From Haladaptatus caseinilyticus (GTDB lineage: Archaea; Halobacteriota; Halobacteria; Halobacteriales; Haladaptataceae), in NCBI RefSeq assembly GCF_026248685.1, contig NZ_CP111036.1:2542001-2606000 (forward strand): DNA of 64,000 nt, read 5' to 3'. This document shows, in pieces, positions 52,306 through 61,492 of the stretch (position 1 is the first letter of the stretch; every line of letters begins with the position of its first letter). The position numbers and the translations under genes are program-made. The notes under the pieces were generated by a model, which was given only the letters and a program-made list of their open reading frames with translations, was not told the DNA's origin and did not search any database.

Positions 52306-53208
52306 ATGGCAACGCTTGAACTAAAAAATGTCCACGCAGAGGTCGTGGAAGAAGGTGAAAAAATCCTCAACGGCGTCGATCTCGAAGTAGCATCCGGCGA
52401 GATTCACGCCCTGATGGGACCGAACGGGAGCGGAAAATCGACGACGTCGAAAATCGTCGCAGGACACCCTGCCTACGAAGTTACCGAAGGTGAGGTACTG
52501 CTCCACATCGAAGAGGACGAGTTCGACGACATCGAGATTCCGGACGACCTGCGCACTTGGAACCTTCTCGAACTGGAACCGAACGAGCGTGCCGCGCTCG
52601 GTGTCTTCCTCGCGTTCCAGTACCCCGCAGAAATCGAGGGCGTCACGATGTCGAACTTCCTCCGTACCGCACTCAACGCGAAACTCGAAGATCGCGAAGA
52701 GCTCTTCGAGGAAGACGACGGGGAGGAAGAAGAGGAAGAGGCGGGCTACGACACCAGTCCGATGGAAGGCCCCGCCGACGACGGTGAAGTCAGTGTCGCC
52801 GAGTTCCAGGAACTCCTCAAAGAGAAGATGGAACTGCTCGACATGGACGAGAAGTTCGCGATGCGATACCTGAACGCTGGCTTCTCCGGCGGAGAGAAAA
52901 AGCAGAACGAGGTTTTGCAGGCCGCAATCCTCGAACCGTCCATCGCGGTGCTCGACGAAATCGACTCCGGACTGGACATCGACCGTCTGCAGGACGTTTC
53001 GAACGGAATCAACGCACTGCGCGACGAACAGGGTACTGGTATCCTCCAGATTACCCACTACCAGCGTATCCTCGACTACGTCGAGCCAGATACGGTTCAC
53101 ATCATGCTCGACGGGGAAATCGTCATGGAAGGCGGACCGGAACTCGCCGAGGAACTCGAGGACAAGGGATACGACTGGGTCCGCGACGAAGTCTACCAGA
53201 CTGCGTAA
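52306..53208 (+). CDS. sufC: Fe-S cluster assembly ATPase SufC
   Basis: A 300-residue ABC ATPase (MATLELKNVHAEVVEEGEKI). Walker A is MGPNGSGKSTTSKIVAG (about 39), the Q-loop and signature are LNAGFSGGEKKQNEVLQAA, and Walker B AVLDEIDSGLDIDRLQD. An acidic insert (EEDDGEEEEEEAGYDTSPME, about 140-165) is longer than in bacteria, a common halophile adaptation. SufC powers the SufBCD scaffold that builds Fe-S clusters. It is the first of sufC-sufB-sufD, separated from sufB by 9 bp. Confidence 0.96.
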   Translation: MATLELKNVHAEVVEEGEKILNGVDLEVASGEIHALMGPNGSGKSTTSKIVAGHPAYEVTEGEVLLHIEEDEFDDIEIPDDLRTWNLLELEPNERAALGVFLAFQYPAEIEGVTMSNFLRTALNAKLEDREELFEEDDGEEEEEEAGYDTSPMEGPADDGEVSVAEFQELLKEKMELLDMDEKFAMRYLNAGFSGGEKKQNEVLQAAILEPSIAVLDEIDSGLDIDRLQDVSNGINALRDEQGTGILQITHYQRILDYVEPDTVHIMLDGEIVMEGGPELAEELEDKGYDWVRDEVYQTA

Positions 53209-53217
53209 GGTGATACT

Positions 53218-54648
53218 ATGAGCTCAGAACAGGACCACTTGAAAGAGACAGATACCGAAGAACGGTTCGAGTTCAAGAAAGAACAGCGGGCCGCGGTCAA
53301 ATCCGACAAGGGTCTGACCGAAGAGGTCGTCCGCCTCATCAGCGAGGACAAGGACGAACCCGAATGGATGCTTCAGCGGCGTCTCCGCGCACTGGAACAT
53401 TACCAGAACATGCCCCTGCCGACGGACTGGCCCGGCCAGCCCGACTTGACAGAACTCGATATAGAAGAAATCGTCCCGTACATTCGACCCGACGTGGAAA
53501 CCCGCGGCGGTGCCGACGATTGGGACGACCTCCCGGACGACATCAAGGACACGTTCGACAAGCTCGGCATTCCGGAGGCGGAGCGTAAAGCGCTCTCCGG
53601 CGTCGGTGCCCAGTACGAGTCCGAGGTCGTCTACCAGAACATGCAGGACCAGTGGGAGGAAAAGGGCGTCGTGTTCATGAACATGGACCAAGCGGTCCAA
53701 GAACACGAGGACCTCGTGAAAGAGTACTTCATGACGAAATGTGTGCCGCCAAGCGACAACAAGTTCGCGGCACTCCACGGTGCGGTCTGGTCCGGCGGGT
53801 CGTTCGTCTACGTCCCCGAGGACGTGACGGTGCAGATGCCCGTCCAGGCGTACTTCCGCATGAACTCCGAGGGGATGGGGCAGTTCGAGCACACGCTCAT
53901 CATCGCCGAGGAAGGTTCCGAAGTCCACTACATCGAAGGCTGTTCCGCGCCGAAGTACGGCCGACACAACCTCCACTCCGGCGGCGTCGAAGTGTTCGTC
54001 GGTGAGGACGCTCACGTCCAGTACTCGACCGTCCAGAACTGGTCGAAGAACACGTTCAACCTGAACACCAAGCGCGCCATCGTCGAAGCCGGCGGCCGCA
54101 TGGAATGGGTGTCCGGAAGCATGGGTTCGAAGGCGACGATGCTGTACCCGTGTTCCATCCTGAAGGGACGTGGCGCGAGCGCAAATCAGATCTCCATCGC
54201 GTTCGCTGGCAAAGGTCAGAACATCGACACCGGCGCGAAGGTGTACCACAACGCGCCGAAAACGAACTCGACCATCGAGTCGAAATCCATCAGCAAGGAC
54301 GGTGGCCGAACGAACTACCGCGGTCTCGTCCACATCAGTGATGGTGCGGTGGACTCGTCCACGTCGGTCGAATGTGACGCGCTGATGTTCGACAACGAAT
54401 CCACGTCGGACACCATGCCGTACATGGAAATCAACGAAGACCGCGTCGACGTTGCCCACGAGGCAACGGTCGGTAAAATCGGCGACGAGGACGTGTTCTA
54501 CCTCCAGAGTCGCGGGTTGGACGACGACGACGCGAAACAGATGATCGTGAGTGGCTTCATTGAGCCCATCACGGAAGAACTCCCGATCGAGTACGCGGTC
54601 GAACTCAACCGCCTCATCGAACTCGAAATGGAGGGGAGCCTCGGATGA
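53218..54648 (+). CDS. sufB: Fe-S cluster assembly protein SufB
   Basis: A 476-residue scaffold protein. The N-terminal helical part leads to a right-handed beta-helix core with FMTKCVPPSDNKFAALHGAV, IEGCSAPKYGRHNLHSGGVE, NLNTKRAIVEAGGRMEWVSG and IESKSISKDGGRTNYRGLVH. The end EYAVELNRLIELEMEGSLG is the usual SufB C-terminus. Conserved Cys in EGCSAP and VECDALMFDN probably take part in cluster assembly. It overlaps sufD by 4 nt (ATGA), so the two are coupled. Confidence 0.96.
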   Translation: MSSEQDHLKETDTEERFEFKKEQRAAVKSDKGLTEEVVRLISEDKDEPEWMLQRRLRALEHYQNMPLPTDWPGQPDLTELDIEEIVPYIRPDVETRGGADDWDDLPDDIKDTFDKLGIPEAERKALSGVGAQYESEVVYQNMQDQWEEKGVVFMNMDQAVQEHEDLVKEYFMTKCVPPSDNKFAALHGAVWSGGSFVYVPEDVTVQMPVQAYFRMNSEGMGQFEHTLIIAEEGSEVHYIEGCSAPKYGRHNLHSGGVEVFVGEDAHVQYSTVQNWSKNTFNLNTKRAIVEAGGRMEWVSGSMGSKATMLYPCSILKGRGASANQISIAFAGKGQNIDTGAKVYHNAPKTNSTIESKSISKDGGRTNYRGLVHISDGAVDSSTSVECDALMFDNESTSDTMPYMEINEDRVDVAHEATVGKIGDEDVFYLQSRGLDDDDAKQMIVSGFIEPITEELPIEYAVELNRLIELEMEGSLG

Positions 54649-55853
54649 GCACGCAGGTACACAGCACGCTCTCGGAGGAAACCGTTCGCGAGATTTCGAG
54701 CGACCTCGGCGAACCCGAGTGGCTGCTCGAAACCCGGCTCGACGCGCTCGATTCGCTTTCCGACATCGACATGCCGGACGTTATCCGGACGCCGGGACGC
54801 GACTGGACGAACCTCGACGCGCTCGACTACGAGAGCTTCGTCGACCCGCTTTCCGCGACCGAAGAAAAGGAGCGAGTCGAACCGGAAGGCGTCTCGGTCC
54901 TCTCGATGGCGGACGCGCTGGACGAACACGAAGACCTCGTCAAGGAGTACTTCGGTTCGGTCATCGACCCACAGGAGAACTACCTGACGGCGCTCTCGAC
55001 CGCGCTGTTCACGACTGGCACGCTCATCTACGTCCCGAAGGGCGTCGATGCGGAAGACGTGAAAATCCGGACGACGATGCAGAGCCAATCGCTGTTCAAC
55101 TACACGCTCGTCGTCACCGAGGAATCGAGTTCGGTGACGATTCTGGAGCGACAAGACAGCGAAGAACTCTCCGGCGAGCGCTACTACAGCGGACTCGTCG
55201 AAATCGTCGCTGGCGAGAACAGCCACGTCCAGTACGGCTCCCTCCAAGATTTGGACGAGGAGACGTACAACTACACGCTGAAGCGCGGCAACACCGCAGA
55301 TTACGCCACGCTCAACTGGATCGAGGGCAACCTCGGGTCGCGTCTCACGAAGTCCTCAGTCGAGACGAACCTCGACGGCGAAGGCTCCGAGACGAAGACC
55401 GTCGGCGCGTTCTTCGGTCACGACGACCAGCACTTCGACGTAGCAGCCCGCGTCTGGCACAACACCGCACACACGACCGCAGACCTCGTGACCCGTGGCG
55501 TGCTCGACGACGAAGCACGCTCCGTCTACGAGGGCGTGCAGGACGTCGGCACCGAAGCATGGGACACCAGTTCCTACCAGCGTGAAAACACGCTCATGCT
55601 GTCGGACGGAAGCGAGGCCGATGCGTCGCCGAAGCTCATCATCAACAACCACGACACGGAAGCGAGCCACTCCGCGACGGTCGGACAGGTCGATAAAGAG
55701 GACCTGTTCTACATGACCTCGCGCGGCGTGCCCGCCCAACTGGCGAAGGACATGCTCGTCGAAGGATTCTTCGTCCCCGTTCTGGACGAAGTCGAAGTCG
55801 AAGAACTCCGCGAAGACCTCGATTCGAGAATCGTCGAACGTCTCGGTAACTAA
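54645..55853 (+). CDS. sufD: Fe-S cluster assembly protein SufD
   Basis: A 402-residue SufB/SufD-family protein. It has DALDEHEDLVKEYFGSVIDP, a shorter beta-helix (YNYTLKRGNTADYATLNWIE), then RGVLDDEARSVYEGVQDVGT and the family end GFFVPVLDEVEVEELREDLD. The catalytic Cys of SufB is absent, as expected for SufD. It forms SufBC2D with the two genes before it. The gap of 79 bp after it contains TTAAGTTT, a TATA-like element of the next gene. Confidence 0.95.
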   Translation: MSTQVHSTLSEETVREISSDLGEPEWLLETRLDALDSLSDIDMPDVIRTPGRDWTNLDALDYESFVDPLSATEEKERVEPEGVSVLSMADALDEHEDLVKEYFGSVIDPQENYLTALSTALFTTGTLIYVPKGVDAEDVKIRTTMQSQSLFNYTLVVTEESSSVTILERQDSEELSGERYYSGLVEIVAGENSHVQYGSLQDLDEETYNYTLKRGNTADYATLNWIEGNLGSRLTKSSVETNLDGEGSETKTVGAFFGHDDQHFDVAARVWHNTAHTTADLVTRGVLDDEARSVYEGVQDVGTEAWDTSSYQRENTLMLSDGSEADASPKLIINNHDTEASHSATVGQVDKEDLFYMTSRGVPAQLAKDMLVEGFFVPVLDEVEVEELREDLDSRIVERLGN

Positions 55854-55932
55854 GCCGTTTTTCGTTTTCGGGGCGTCTTTTTCGGAAGCTGCATCAGGGA
55901 GTGTTAAGTTTCCCCACCCCTTTTCCCGAGGT

Positions 55933-56433
55933 ATGAGTGTGGGTCAGCGCGTCTCATCGGACCGCCAACTCGCGCGCTTACTCCAGATCGGTGTCGTCTT
56001 GGAGGAACTCGTCGAAGCACGGGCGGCGCGCCATTTCGAGTCGCTACCATCCCGTGAGCAGGACGAACTCCACAAGGATGTGCGCGAACTGCTTTCCGAA
56101 TCCGGTGAAGAGTCAGCAGAACATCGGGAACGTCTCGAGTCACTCATCGATGAACTCGATGCTGAGACGATCCCGTTCGAGGAAATCGAACTGTTGGTCG
56201 GCGAACAGTACGCCCAGACCGCCCCGGACGATTTCGATGGCGTCCTCTACGACCAACTGCACGGCGAAGAGACGGCATACAAGTTTTACGACGATCTCAT
56301 CACGGCTATCGAGGCGAGTGAGGCCACGTTCGCGCTCGACCGTGACCGGCTGCTCGAAACGCTCACTGCGATTCGAGCGGAGGAAGCTGAGGGTGTCGAG
56401 GAAGTGGCGAAACTGATGGAGGCCAGAGAATGA
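55933..56433 (+). CDS. Ferritin-like (rubrerythrin-type) helical protein
   Basis: A 166-residue all-helical protein (MSVGQRVSSDRQLARLLQIG). Carboxylate and His residues occur at helix positions suited to a diiron site: VVLEELVEARAARHFE, ESAEHRERLESLID, LHGEETAYKFYDDLI and AIRAEEAEGVEEVAKLM. GTGTTAAGTTT lies about 27 nt upstream (TATA). The gene overlaps the DtxR regulator by 4 nt, and the pairing is common in haloarchaea. Iron storage or oxidative protection is the likely role, but the residue spacing does not prove a diiron centre. Confidence 0.78.
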   Translation: MSVGQRVSSDRQLARLLQIGVVLEELVEARAARHFESLPSREQDELHKDVRELLSESGEESAEHRERLESLIDELDAETIPFEEIELLVGEQYAQTAPDDFDGVLYDQLHGEETAYKFYDDLITAIEASEATFALDRDRLLETLTAIRAEEAEGVEEVAKLMEARE

Positions 56434-56858
56434 ACACCGCAGACCAGTACCTCAAAGCGATTTATCTCGTCCAACGCATCGAAGATGGACCGGCGGCGAC
56501 AGGCGTCCTTGCCGACCGACTCGACGTGAGTCCCGCGAGCGTCAACGAGATGATCGGCAAACTCCAGGACCGCGGACTCGTCGAACACGAGAAGTATCGC
56601 GGTGCAACCCTCACTGACGACGGCGAAGAACGCGCCAGCGACGCGCTTCAAACCTACTGCATCCTCGAACGCTTCCTCGCTAACGTCCTCGAAGTCGATG
56701 AGTTTCGTATGGAGGCAAAACAACTCGAAAGCGTTATCGACGAAACGGTAGCGGAGCGGCTCGATACGATAATCGACCGCGAACCGCAGTGCCCGGACTG
56801 CTTTCACGCTGAAGAGGACATGTGTGCGTATTTGATTGGCGAGGGTGAAGCGGACTGA
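56430..56858 (+). CDS. DtxR/SirR-family metal-dependent regulator
   Basis: A 142-residue protein. The N-terminal winged helix (YLKAIYLVQRIEDGPAATGV, LDVSPASVNEMIGKLQDRGL) is followed by the metal-binding dimerisation domain (VLEVDEFRMEAKQLESVIDE), with the terminal CPDCFHAEEDMCAYL Cys-rich segment. The SH3-like FeoA domain of longer DtxR proteins is absent. With iron or manganese bound, relatives repress uptake and assembly genes. It is cotranscribed with the ferritin-like gene and could recognise the palindrome before sufC. Confidence 0.9.
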   Translation: MNTADQYLKAIYLVQRIEDGPAATGVLADRLDVSPASVNEMIGKLQDRGLVEHEKYRGATLTDDGEERASDALQTYCILERFLANVLEVDEFRMEAKQLESVIDETVAERLDTIIDREPQCPDCFHAEEDMCAYLIGEGEAD

Positions 56859-56961
56859 GCGAGGATAACGGGGGCGAAATCGGACAGTGAGGATTTTCAG
56901 TTGAGGTTCGCTAACAACATCACTGATGAGAAACTATTTCCAGCATCATAGTCGATATTGA

Positions 56962-57473
56962 CTAGTAGTTGACTGCCCAACATGTGGTGAGTCATTCGAT
57001 TCACGACAAGGCGTGCGCATTCACCACGCATACAAGCATCATAAGAAGCTCCCAAACCGAACTTGTGCTGGCTGTGAAGAACACTTCTACGATGAGAAAG
57101 CACAGAAACAGTTTTGCTCAGATTGCTCACCGAACGCTGGCGAGAACAACGGAAACTGGAGTGGTACAAAAGAGGATTCTATCTATCGAACATACGACAC
57201 CGTGTTCAGATGTCATCCATCAAACAAAGAGAGGGTGTATTGTTCAGAATGTGTTAGCGCAGCAGACGGGAGGCTCTTGAGCGGGACGATAGAACCTGCC
57301 AGAGATGCGGTGCCACCGTGTCAGAACTCGGTCAAACACCAGATATTTACCATCTAACCAGAGTTCGTGATTTCGAGAACTCACAGGATGTACACCTCCT
57401 TACGAACGTCATCACGCTCTGTCAGAGCTGTCATCGAAATGTCAAAAAAGGAAATGCTACTCTTTCGGTGTAA
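56962..57473 (+). pseudogene. Decayed HNH endonuclease with zinc-finger N-terminus
   Basis: Frame 1 (from 56962, no start codon) reads DCPTCGESFDSRQGVRIHHA, a C2H2-type finger, then RTCAGCEEHFYDEKAQKQFC and NGNWSGTKEDSIYRTYDTVF with RVYCSECVSAADG. After about 57275 the HNH part continues in a different frame: ERDDRTCQRCGATVSELGQT, then LHTLTNVITLC-like text (HLLTNVITLCQSCHRNVKKG), ending at TAA 57471-57473. A lost start, a stop in the 5' region and a frameshift mark it as a pseudogene. The DNA is AT-richer than its neighbours. It is 55 bp from a tRNA gene. Confidence 0.8.
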
Positions 57474-57528
57474 CAGGTCGAAAAGTAACGCACTTGTATG
57501 AGGAGGCACTATCCGAAGACGCAATCGA

Positions 57529-57630
57529 AGTCCCGTGGTGTAGCGGCCAATCATAATGGCCTTTGGACGTGACTGGTGTTCCAGTTGCGGAAGACAGCCA
57601 TTGACGGCGGTTCGAATCCGCCCGGGACTA
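57529..57630 (+). tRNA. tRNA-Gln(UUG) with a 29-nt intron
   Basis: The acceptor stem AGTCCCG (57529-57535) pairs with CGGGACT (57623-57629) and A57630 is the discriminator. The T-arm is GGCGG-TTCGAAT-CCGCC (57606-57622). The anticodon stem is ATGGC (57556-57560) with GCCAT (57597-57601). The 36-nt loop holds the 7-nt anticodon loop with UUG at 57563-57565 and an intron at about 57567-57595, at the canonical 37/38 position. Removing it leaves 73 nt. tRNA-Gln(UUG) is one of the few intron-containing tRNAs known in haloarchaea. Confidence 0.9.
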
Positions 57631-57793
57631 CTACTTCGAACTTAATTTTCCGCAGTGTTTCCTATGTAAAACGACACTTCCTGCTGGTTGTCCTTTCGTA
57701 GCGCGCTCTATATGTACGACAGTCAACGGTAGCGGATCTATCGAACTACTTCGTTAGCAACGATATCAAAAACGATATGCTAAAAATCGCGTT

Positions 57794-58414
57794 TTATTCC
57801 GAACTGTACTGGACAGTCCCTGTCCACCTGCCGTACAGATCGTCAGTTTTCTTGTCTTTGTCCAGCATGAGTACTTCGACTTCTAGCATGCCGGAGTCGA
57901 ACTGCTGGAATGCACCCTTGTCGATTTCGACAGTGTAGGTTCCTTCATCGTGCTGGAATCGAACGCCGCCGCGTGCAACGCGCTCGCCGTTGATTCTAAC
58001 GAGGAAGTACGGGTCGCCGTCCACAAGCGGTTCTGGGTCCACACCCGGAAGGCTGGTGTTCGCCACGATTTCGACGTCGAAGTTGGAGACACCGTTACCG
58101 TTCTTGGCCTGTACTTTGTTGACGACGGTGACGCTCTTGATACGGTTGTTGTCACCGATCTTGTCGTCGATCGGGGTATTCGGCCCCTTCGGTGGCTCCC
58201 ACTCTGCTACAGTCGTAGTGGCGGTCGTGGTCGTTGTGGTCCCAGCCGATGTCGAGGAACTCGTTGGTGCGGTACTCGTCTGGGTTGCGGTACTAGACGG
58301 GGCATCCGTCGTTGTCGTGGTCGAAGTTGGGTCGTCCGACCCACCGATGCCGCTACAGCCAGCGAGCACGACGGCAAGTACAAGGACGATAACGGTCAAA
58401 CGATGGCGATTCAT
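57794..58414 (-). CDS. Lipoprotein with Thr/Ser linker and beta-sandwich domain
   Basis: A 206-residue protein. The signal NRHRLTVIVLVLAVVLAGCS has a lipobox (LAGC, Cys about 20). A Thr/Ser-rich stalk follows (STTTTTDAPSSTATQTSTAP, about 30-70), then a domain with VNKVQAKNGNGVSNFDVEIV, FLVRINGERVARGGVRFQHD and YTVEIDKGAFQQFDSGMLEV. It is surface-anchored; function unknown. The 321 bp upstream (58415-58735) hold a CCTAAATATT TATA candidate near 58442 and nothing else I can support. Confidence 0.78.
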   Translation of the reverse strand: MNRHRLTVIVLVLAVVLAGCSGIGGSDDPTSTTTTTDAPSSTATQTSTAPTSSSTSAGTTTTTTATTTVAEWEPPKGPNTPIDDKIGDNNRIKSVTVVNKVQAKNGNGVSNFDVEIVANTSLPGVDPEPLVDGDPYFLVRINGERVARGGVRFQHDEGTYTVEIDKGAFQQFDSGMLEVEVLMLDKDKKTDDLYGRWTGTVQYSSE

Positions 58415-58735
58415 ATGTCGTACGTCACTATTTGGGAGATGAGCCTAAATATTCTTCTGCCAGTTTCAATCACTCGTTTCGTAATATTCATGCTGTCATT
58501 ACCGACGGTAACGACAACACACCCGCAGAGAGCGGCTGTACGACGAAACAGTCGCTGATGCGGGATAATCGACACTGTCGAAATATGGGTGCGTTATACT
58601 GGATTTGGAGGCGGTAACGATAGCCTATTCCGATTCAATCGAACTCGTTATTTTGTTTTATATTGGTGACAAGTAGAAACAAAGCATATATCCTTCGACT
58701 CCATCTGTAATATCTACCATCGAATTGAGAACATC

Positions 58736-58951
58736 ATGCAGTATCAACAAAATGGACGCTACGAGATGACTGTTTCGGACGCAACGTATACTGACGACGA
58801 CACCTTACAGATTTCGCTCACGTTCGGTCTTGATGAGACACCTCCACTGGATGAGCTACTTACGAAGGGCTACGTCAAACTCAGTGTGTACGATAACGAC
58901 GAGTTCGTGGAAAACGGAACGATAACATTGTACAACGCTCTCCATTGCTGA
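58736..58951 (+). CDS. Small acidic protein, function unknown
   Basis: A 71-residue protein (MQYQQNGRYEMTVSDATYTD), then DDTLQISLTFGLDETPPLDE and LTKGYVKLSVYDNDEFVENG. It is acidic and beta-rich, as expected for a real haloarchaeal protein. The nearest AT-rich element (TATATCC, about 58688) is too far for a clear leaderless promoter. It has no recognised family and no operon partner. Confidence 0.5.
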   Translation: MQYQQNGRYEMTVSDATYTDDDTLQISLTFGLDETPPLDELLTKGYVKLSVYDNDEFVENGTITLYNALHC

Positions 58952-59052
58952 ACCGAGCCAAGCCGTGTCGAAATGGACGTATCTCAAGAAAGCGATGACT
59001 GCTCCCAGTTATGGATAGTGTCGGTAAAAGTAAGGCCCCCCCTGGTCCCCGT

Positions 59053-59487
59053 TCAGAGTCGGTCGCGTCCGTTACGACGCGAAGTATTGGAACTCGGTCG
59101 AACGACTTTAATTTTTTCTATCAATGCTTGGAAGTAGAGACGAACGTCGAAACCGTTTCGACTGTTCGTATTTCTTCGCGGCGTACGGCTGTTATTCGAG
59201 GTTTTTGTTTCCGTTCGACTCATCAACTGTCGAATCGTCGCTTGCAGCTCCGGCGAGATGAGGGGATTTTCGGGCGAGATGGCGTGTGCCAGCGTCACGC
59301 AGACGGCGGCAATAACGACGAAATAGTAACCGAACGTCGTGAAGACGTTATCGGAAAAAAACGCAACGTAAATGCCATTTATGAAAAAGAACAGTCCTGC
59401 AACCTGTAGCACCTTGTTGAGATAGTAAAACGACGAATCGTTCGTCGATGTTTCGATTCTGTTGAGGCTTCTCGTGCTCATTCCCAC
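59053..59487 (-). CDS. Small membrane protein with two TM segments and basic tail
   Basis: A 144-residue protein; a second Met two codons later is an alternative start. Two hydrophobic segments (VLQVAGLFFFINGIYVAFFS, TFGYYFVVIAAVCVTLAHAI) precede a hydrophilic, basic C-terminal region (RTPRRNTNSRNGFDVRLYFQ). The basic tail is unusual for a halophile and raises a doubt about the last third. There is no family match. The gap 59488-59661 holds only an AT-rich promoter region for the downstream metallophosphoesterase. Confidence 0.5.
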   Translation of the reverse strand: MGMSTRSLNRIETSTNDSSFYYLNKVLQVAGLFFFINGIYVAFFSDNVFTTFGYYFVVIAAVCVTLAHAISPENPLISPELQATIRQLMSRTETKTSNNSRTPRRNTNSRNGFDVRLYFQALIEKIKVVRPSSNTSRRNGRDRL

Positions 59488-59661
59488 TCACACTTTCGAC
59501 GTACGACGTAATCAAAGTCAGTCAGACGCACGTTCCACACGTGTGCTAAACGTGACCTGAACAGTACCCGACCATTCTGACCTTGACTATATAGATTATA
59601 TTCGGTATATTTATTAATTCGGCAGATTCATTATCATCCCTGCACTCAGTATGGGTAGGCC

Positions 59662-60681
59662 ATGTCCGAGCACGAAATGGGAACCGAGCGTACGAGCATC
59701 GTCAATCGACAAACCGATCTCGTCGTCGAGTCACCCGATAACCACACAGATTCTGGTCCCGTATTTGCTCGCTTTTCTCGTCCTCGAAGCGACGTTCCGA
59801 CGACCATCGCTCTCGTTTCCGACACGCACGTCTCGGCCGAAAAGCGTGGAACGTGGAAGGTTTTTCACCGTACCCAATCACGGCTTCGAACCGTACTCGC
59901 GGATGCGAACGCACGCGACGTCGATGCCGTCGTGTTCGCAGGGGACTTGACGGAAGACGGTGCTGTAGAGGATTTCGAAACGTTCGATTCTATCCTCTCG
60001 ACGCTCGAAATCCCTTTCGTCGCCGTTCCCGGCAATCACGACGTGCCGAAGTCGTTCGACACGCACCAAACGCCTGCCCTTTCGTCGTTCGAATCGGAGT
60101 ACACTCCCGGGGAACTGCCCTTTCTCGAACGCGTCGGTGGCGTCGATATTATCGGATTGAACAGCGCAGAGACACCGAGTGGTTCGCTGGCCGATTGCCA
60201 TGACGGTGCTGTCTCGGACTCCCAACTCGCATGGTTGGACGAGACGCTTCCGAGGACGGAGGAACCGATCGTCGTCATGCATCACAACCTTCCCGGCCTT
60301 TCCGGCGAAGACGGCGTCCATTCGTGGCGACGTTCGTTTCCAACTCGAAATGCTGACGAACTGGTCGCGACACTCGCTCGACACGACGTCCCGCTCCACG
60401 TCTCGGGGCATCTGCACGTTCCATCCGTCACGAAAACGAGCGGTGTGCGCGAGGTCATCGCTCCATCCCTCTGTTCGTTCCCGCAGGCATACCTCCAGTT
60501 CGAGATCGGCCCTGCTGGTACGACGGTACGACTCGTCCCAACCGCGGATTCGGAAGGGACAAAAGAAGCCTATATTCATGCAACACAGGACACCGCACGA
60601 AGCGACGCGGTTGCCGAGATGACCCTCGACCGTCTCTCTACACTTCCGCTCTCGGATGAGTGGCCATCGACTCGGGACTAG
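59662..60681 (+). CDS. Calcineurin-like metallophosphoesterase
   Basis: A 339-residue protein with all five family motifs: ALVSDTHVSAE, VVFAGDLTEDG, AVPGNHDVPKS, VVMHHNLPG and VSGHLHVPSV, so a two-metal site is complete. The N-terminal 40 residues are polar and disordered. Members cleave nucleotides, lipids or protein phosphates; the substrate here cannot be told. Its stop overlaps the stop of the convergent AlaX gene by 4 nt. Confidence 0.9.
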   Translation: MSEHEMGTERTSIVNRQTDLVVESPDNHTDSGPVFARFSRPRSDVPTTIALVSDTHVSAEKRGTWKVFHRTQSRLRTVLADANARDVDAVVFAGDLTEDGAVEDFETFDSILSTLEIPFVAVPGNHDVPKSFDTHQTPALSSFESEYTPGELPFLERVGGVDIIGLNSAETPSGSLADCHDGAVSDSQLAWLDETLPRTEEPIVVMHHNLPGLSGEDGVHSWRRSFPTRNADELVATLARHDVPLHVSGHLHVPSVTKTSGVREVIAPSLCSFPQAYLQFEIGPAGTTVRLVPTADSEGTKEAYIHATQDTARSDAVAEMTLDRLSTLPLSDEWPSTRD

Positions 60682-61382
60682 TCGAGGACGAACTTCAATC
60701 GCTCTTCATCGGTTCCCTTCGTTTCCCGTCCGGTAATCCGGAACTCGCCGAGCTCGGCGGTGTTTTCGACGTGTGTACCCGCACAAGCAGTTCGGTCGTA
60801 GTCATCGATTTCCACGATACGAATCTCACGGATACTTTCGGGGAGGAGGTGGATTCGAGTGCGTTCCGGGTCGAGGGTCGCTTCCGCTTCATCGCGGCTC
60901 ATCTCGTACCAGCTAACTGTGAGTCCATCCTCGATACGTCCGTTCATTACCGACTCGATATGGGTGAACTCCTCGTCGGTAAACCGCTCGTAGGCACAGT
61001 CGATACGGGCACGGTCAGTGTACAGTTGGTTGCCAGTCGTCTGCGCATCGTATTCGTTCAGCAGGACCGCGGACAGGAGGTGTTGTGCAGTGTGATACTG
61101 CATATGAGCGTATCGCCGTTCACGATCGATTCGTCCTGTAATGGTTGCTCCCTCCTCGGGTGGGGTCCCATCGACCATGTGATAGATCGTGTCTTTCTTT
61201 CGTACGCCGGTGACTCGCCACGTTTCCCCGTTCGCTTCGAGGACACCCATATCAGCGGGTTGGCCACCGCCTTTCGGATAGAACAGCGTCCGGTCGAGAA
61301 CGATCCGGTCGTCAGCGACCCGCTCTACCGTGGCTTCGAACTCCGTGTCGGACGAGTCGTCGAGATATAGTGCCTCGGTCAT
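60678..61382 (-). CDS. alaX: Alanyl-tRNA editing protein AlaX (AlaX-M type)
   Basis: A 234-residue free-standing editing domain. It has the N-terminal beta-barrel (TLFYPKGGGQPADMGVL, Gly-rich), then HMQYHTAQHLLSAVLLNEYD with the first metal motif HxxxH, and the second CAGTHVENTAELG (C-x-x-x-H). It hydrolyses Ser-tRNA-Ala or Gly-tRNA-Ala to prevent mistranslation. ACTTAATG near 61407 is a TATA candidate about 29 nt upstream. It overlaps the convergent gene by 4 nt. Confidence 0.93.
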   Translation of the reverse strand: MTEALYLDDSSDTEFEATVERVADDRIVLDRTLFYPKGGGQPADMGVLEANGETWRVTGVRKKDTIYHMVDGTPPEEGATITGRIDRERRYAHMQYHTAQHLLSAVLLNEYDAQTTGNQLYTDRARIDCAYERFTDEEFTHIESVMNGRIEDGLTVSWYEMSRDEAEATLDPERTRIHLLPESIREIRIVEIDDYDRTACAGTHVENTAELGEFRITGRETKGTDEERLKFVLD

Positions 61383-61492
61383 GTGCGAGGGGACGAAGAG
61401 ACGTCACTTAATGTTCTCGTCGTAACGCTAAAGAGCGAATCGTGCGTTTGTATCAGTAATGAGTACGTATTGTCGCCAACGGAGGAGTTTCT

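Noticed and set aside
58432-58617. 61-codon frame upstream of the small acidic gene
   Set aside because: Composition is not haloarchaeal and it overlaps the lipoprotein promoter.
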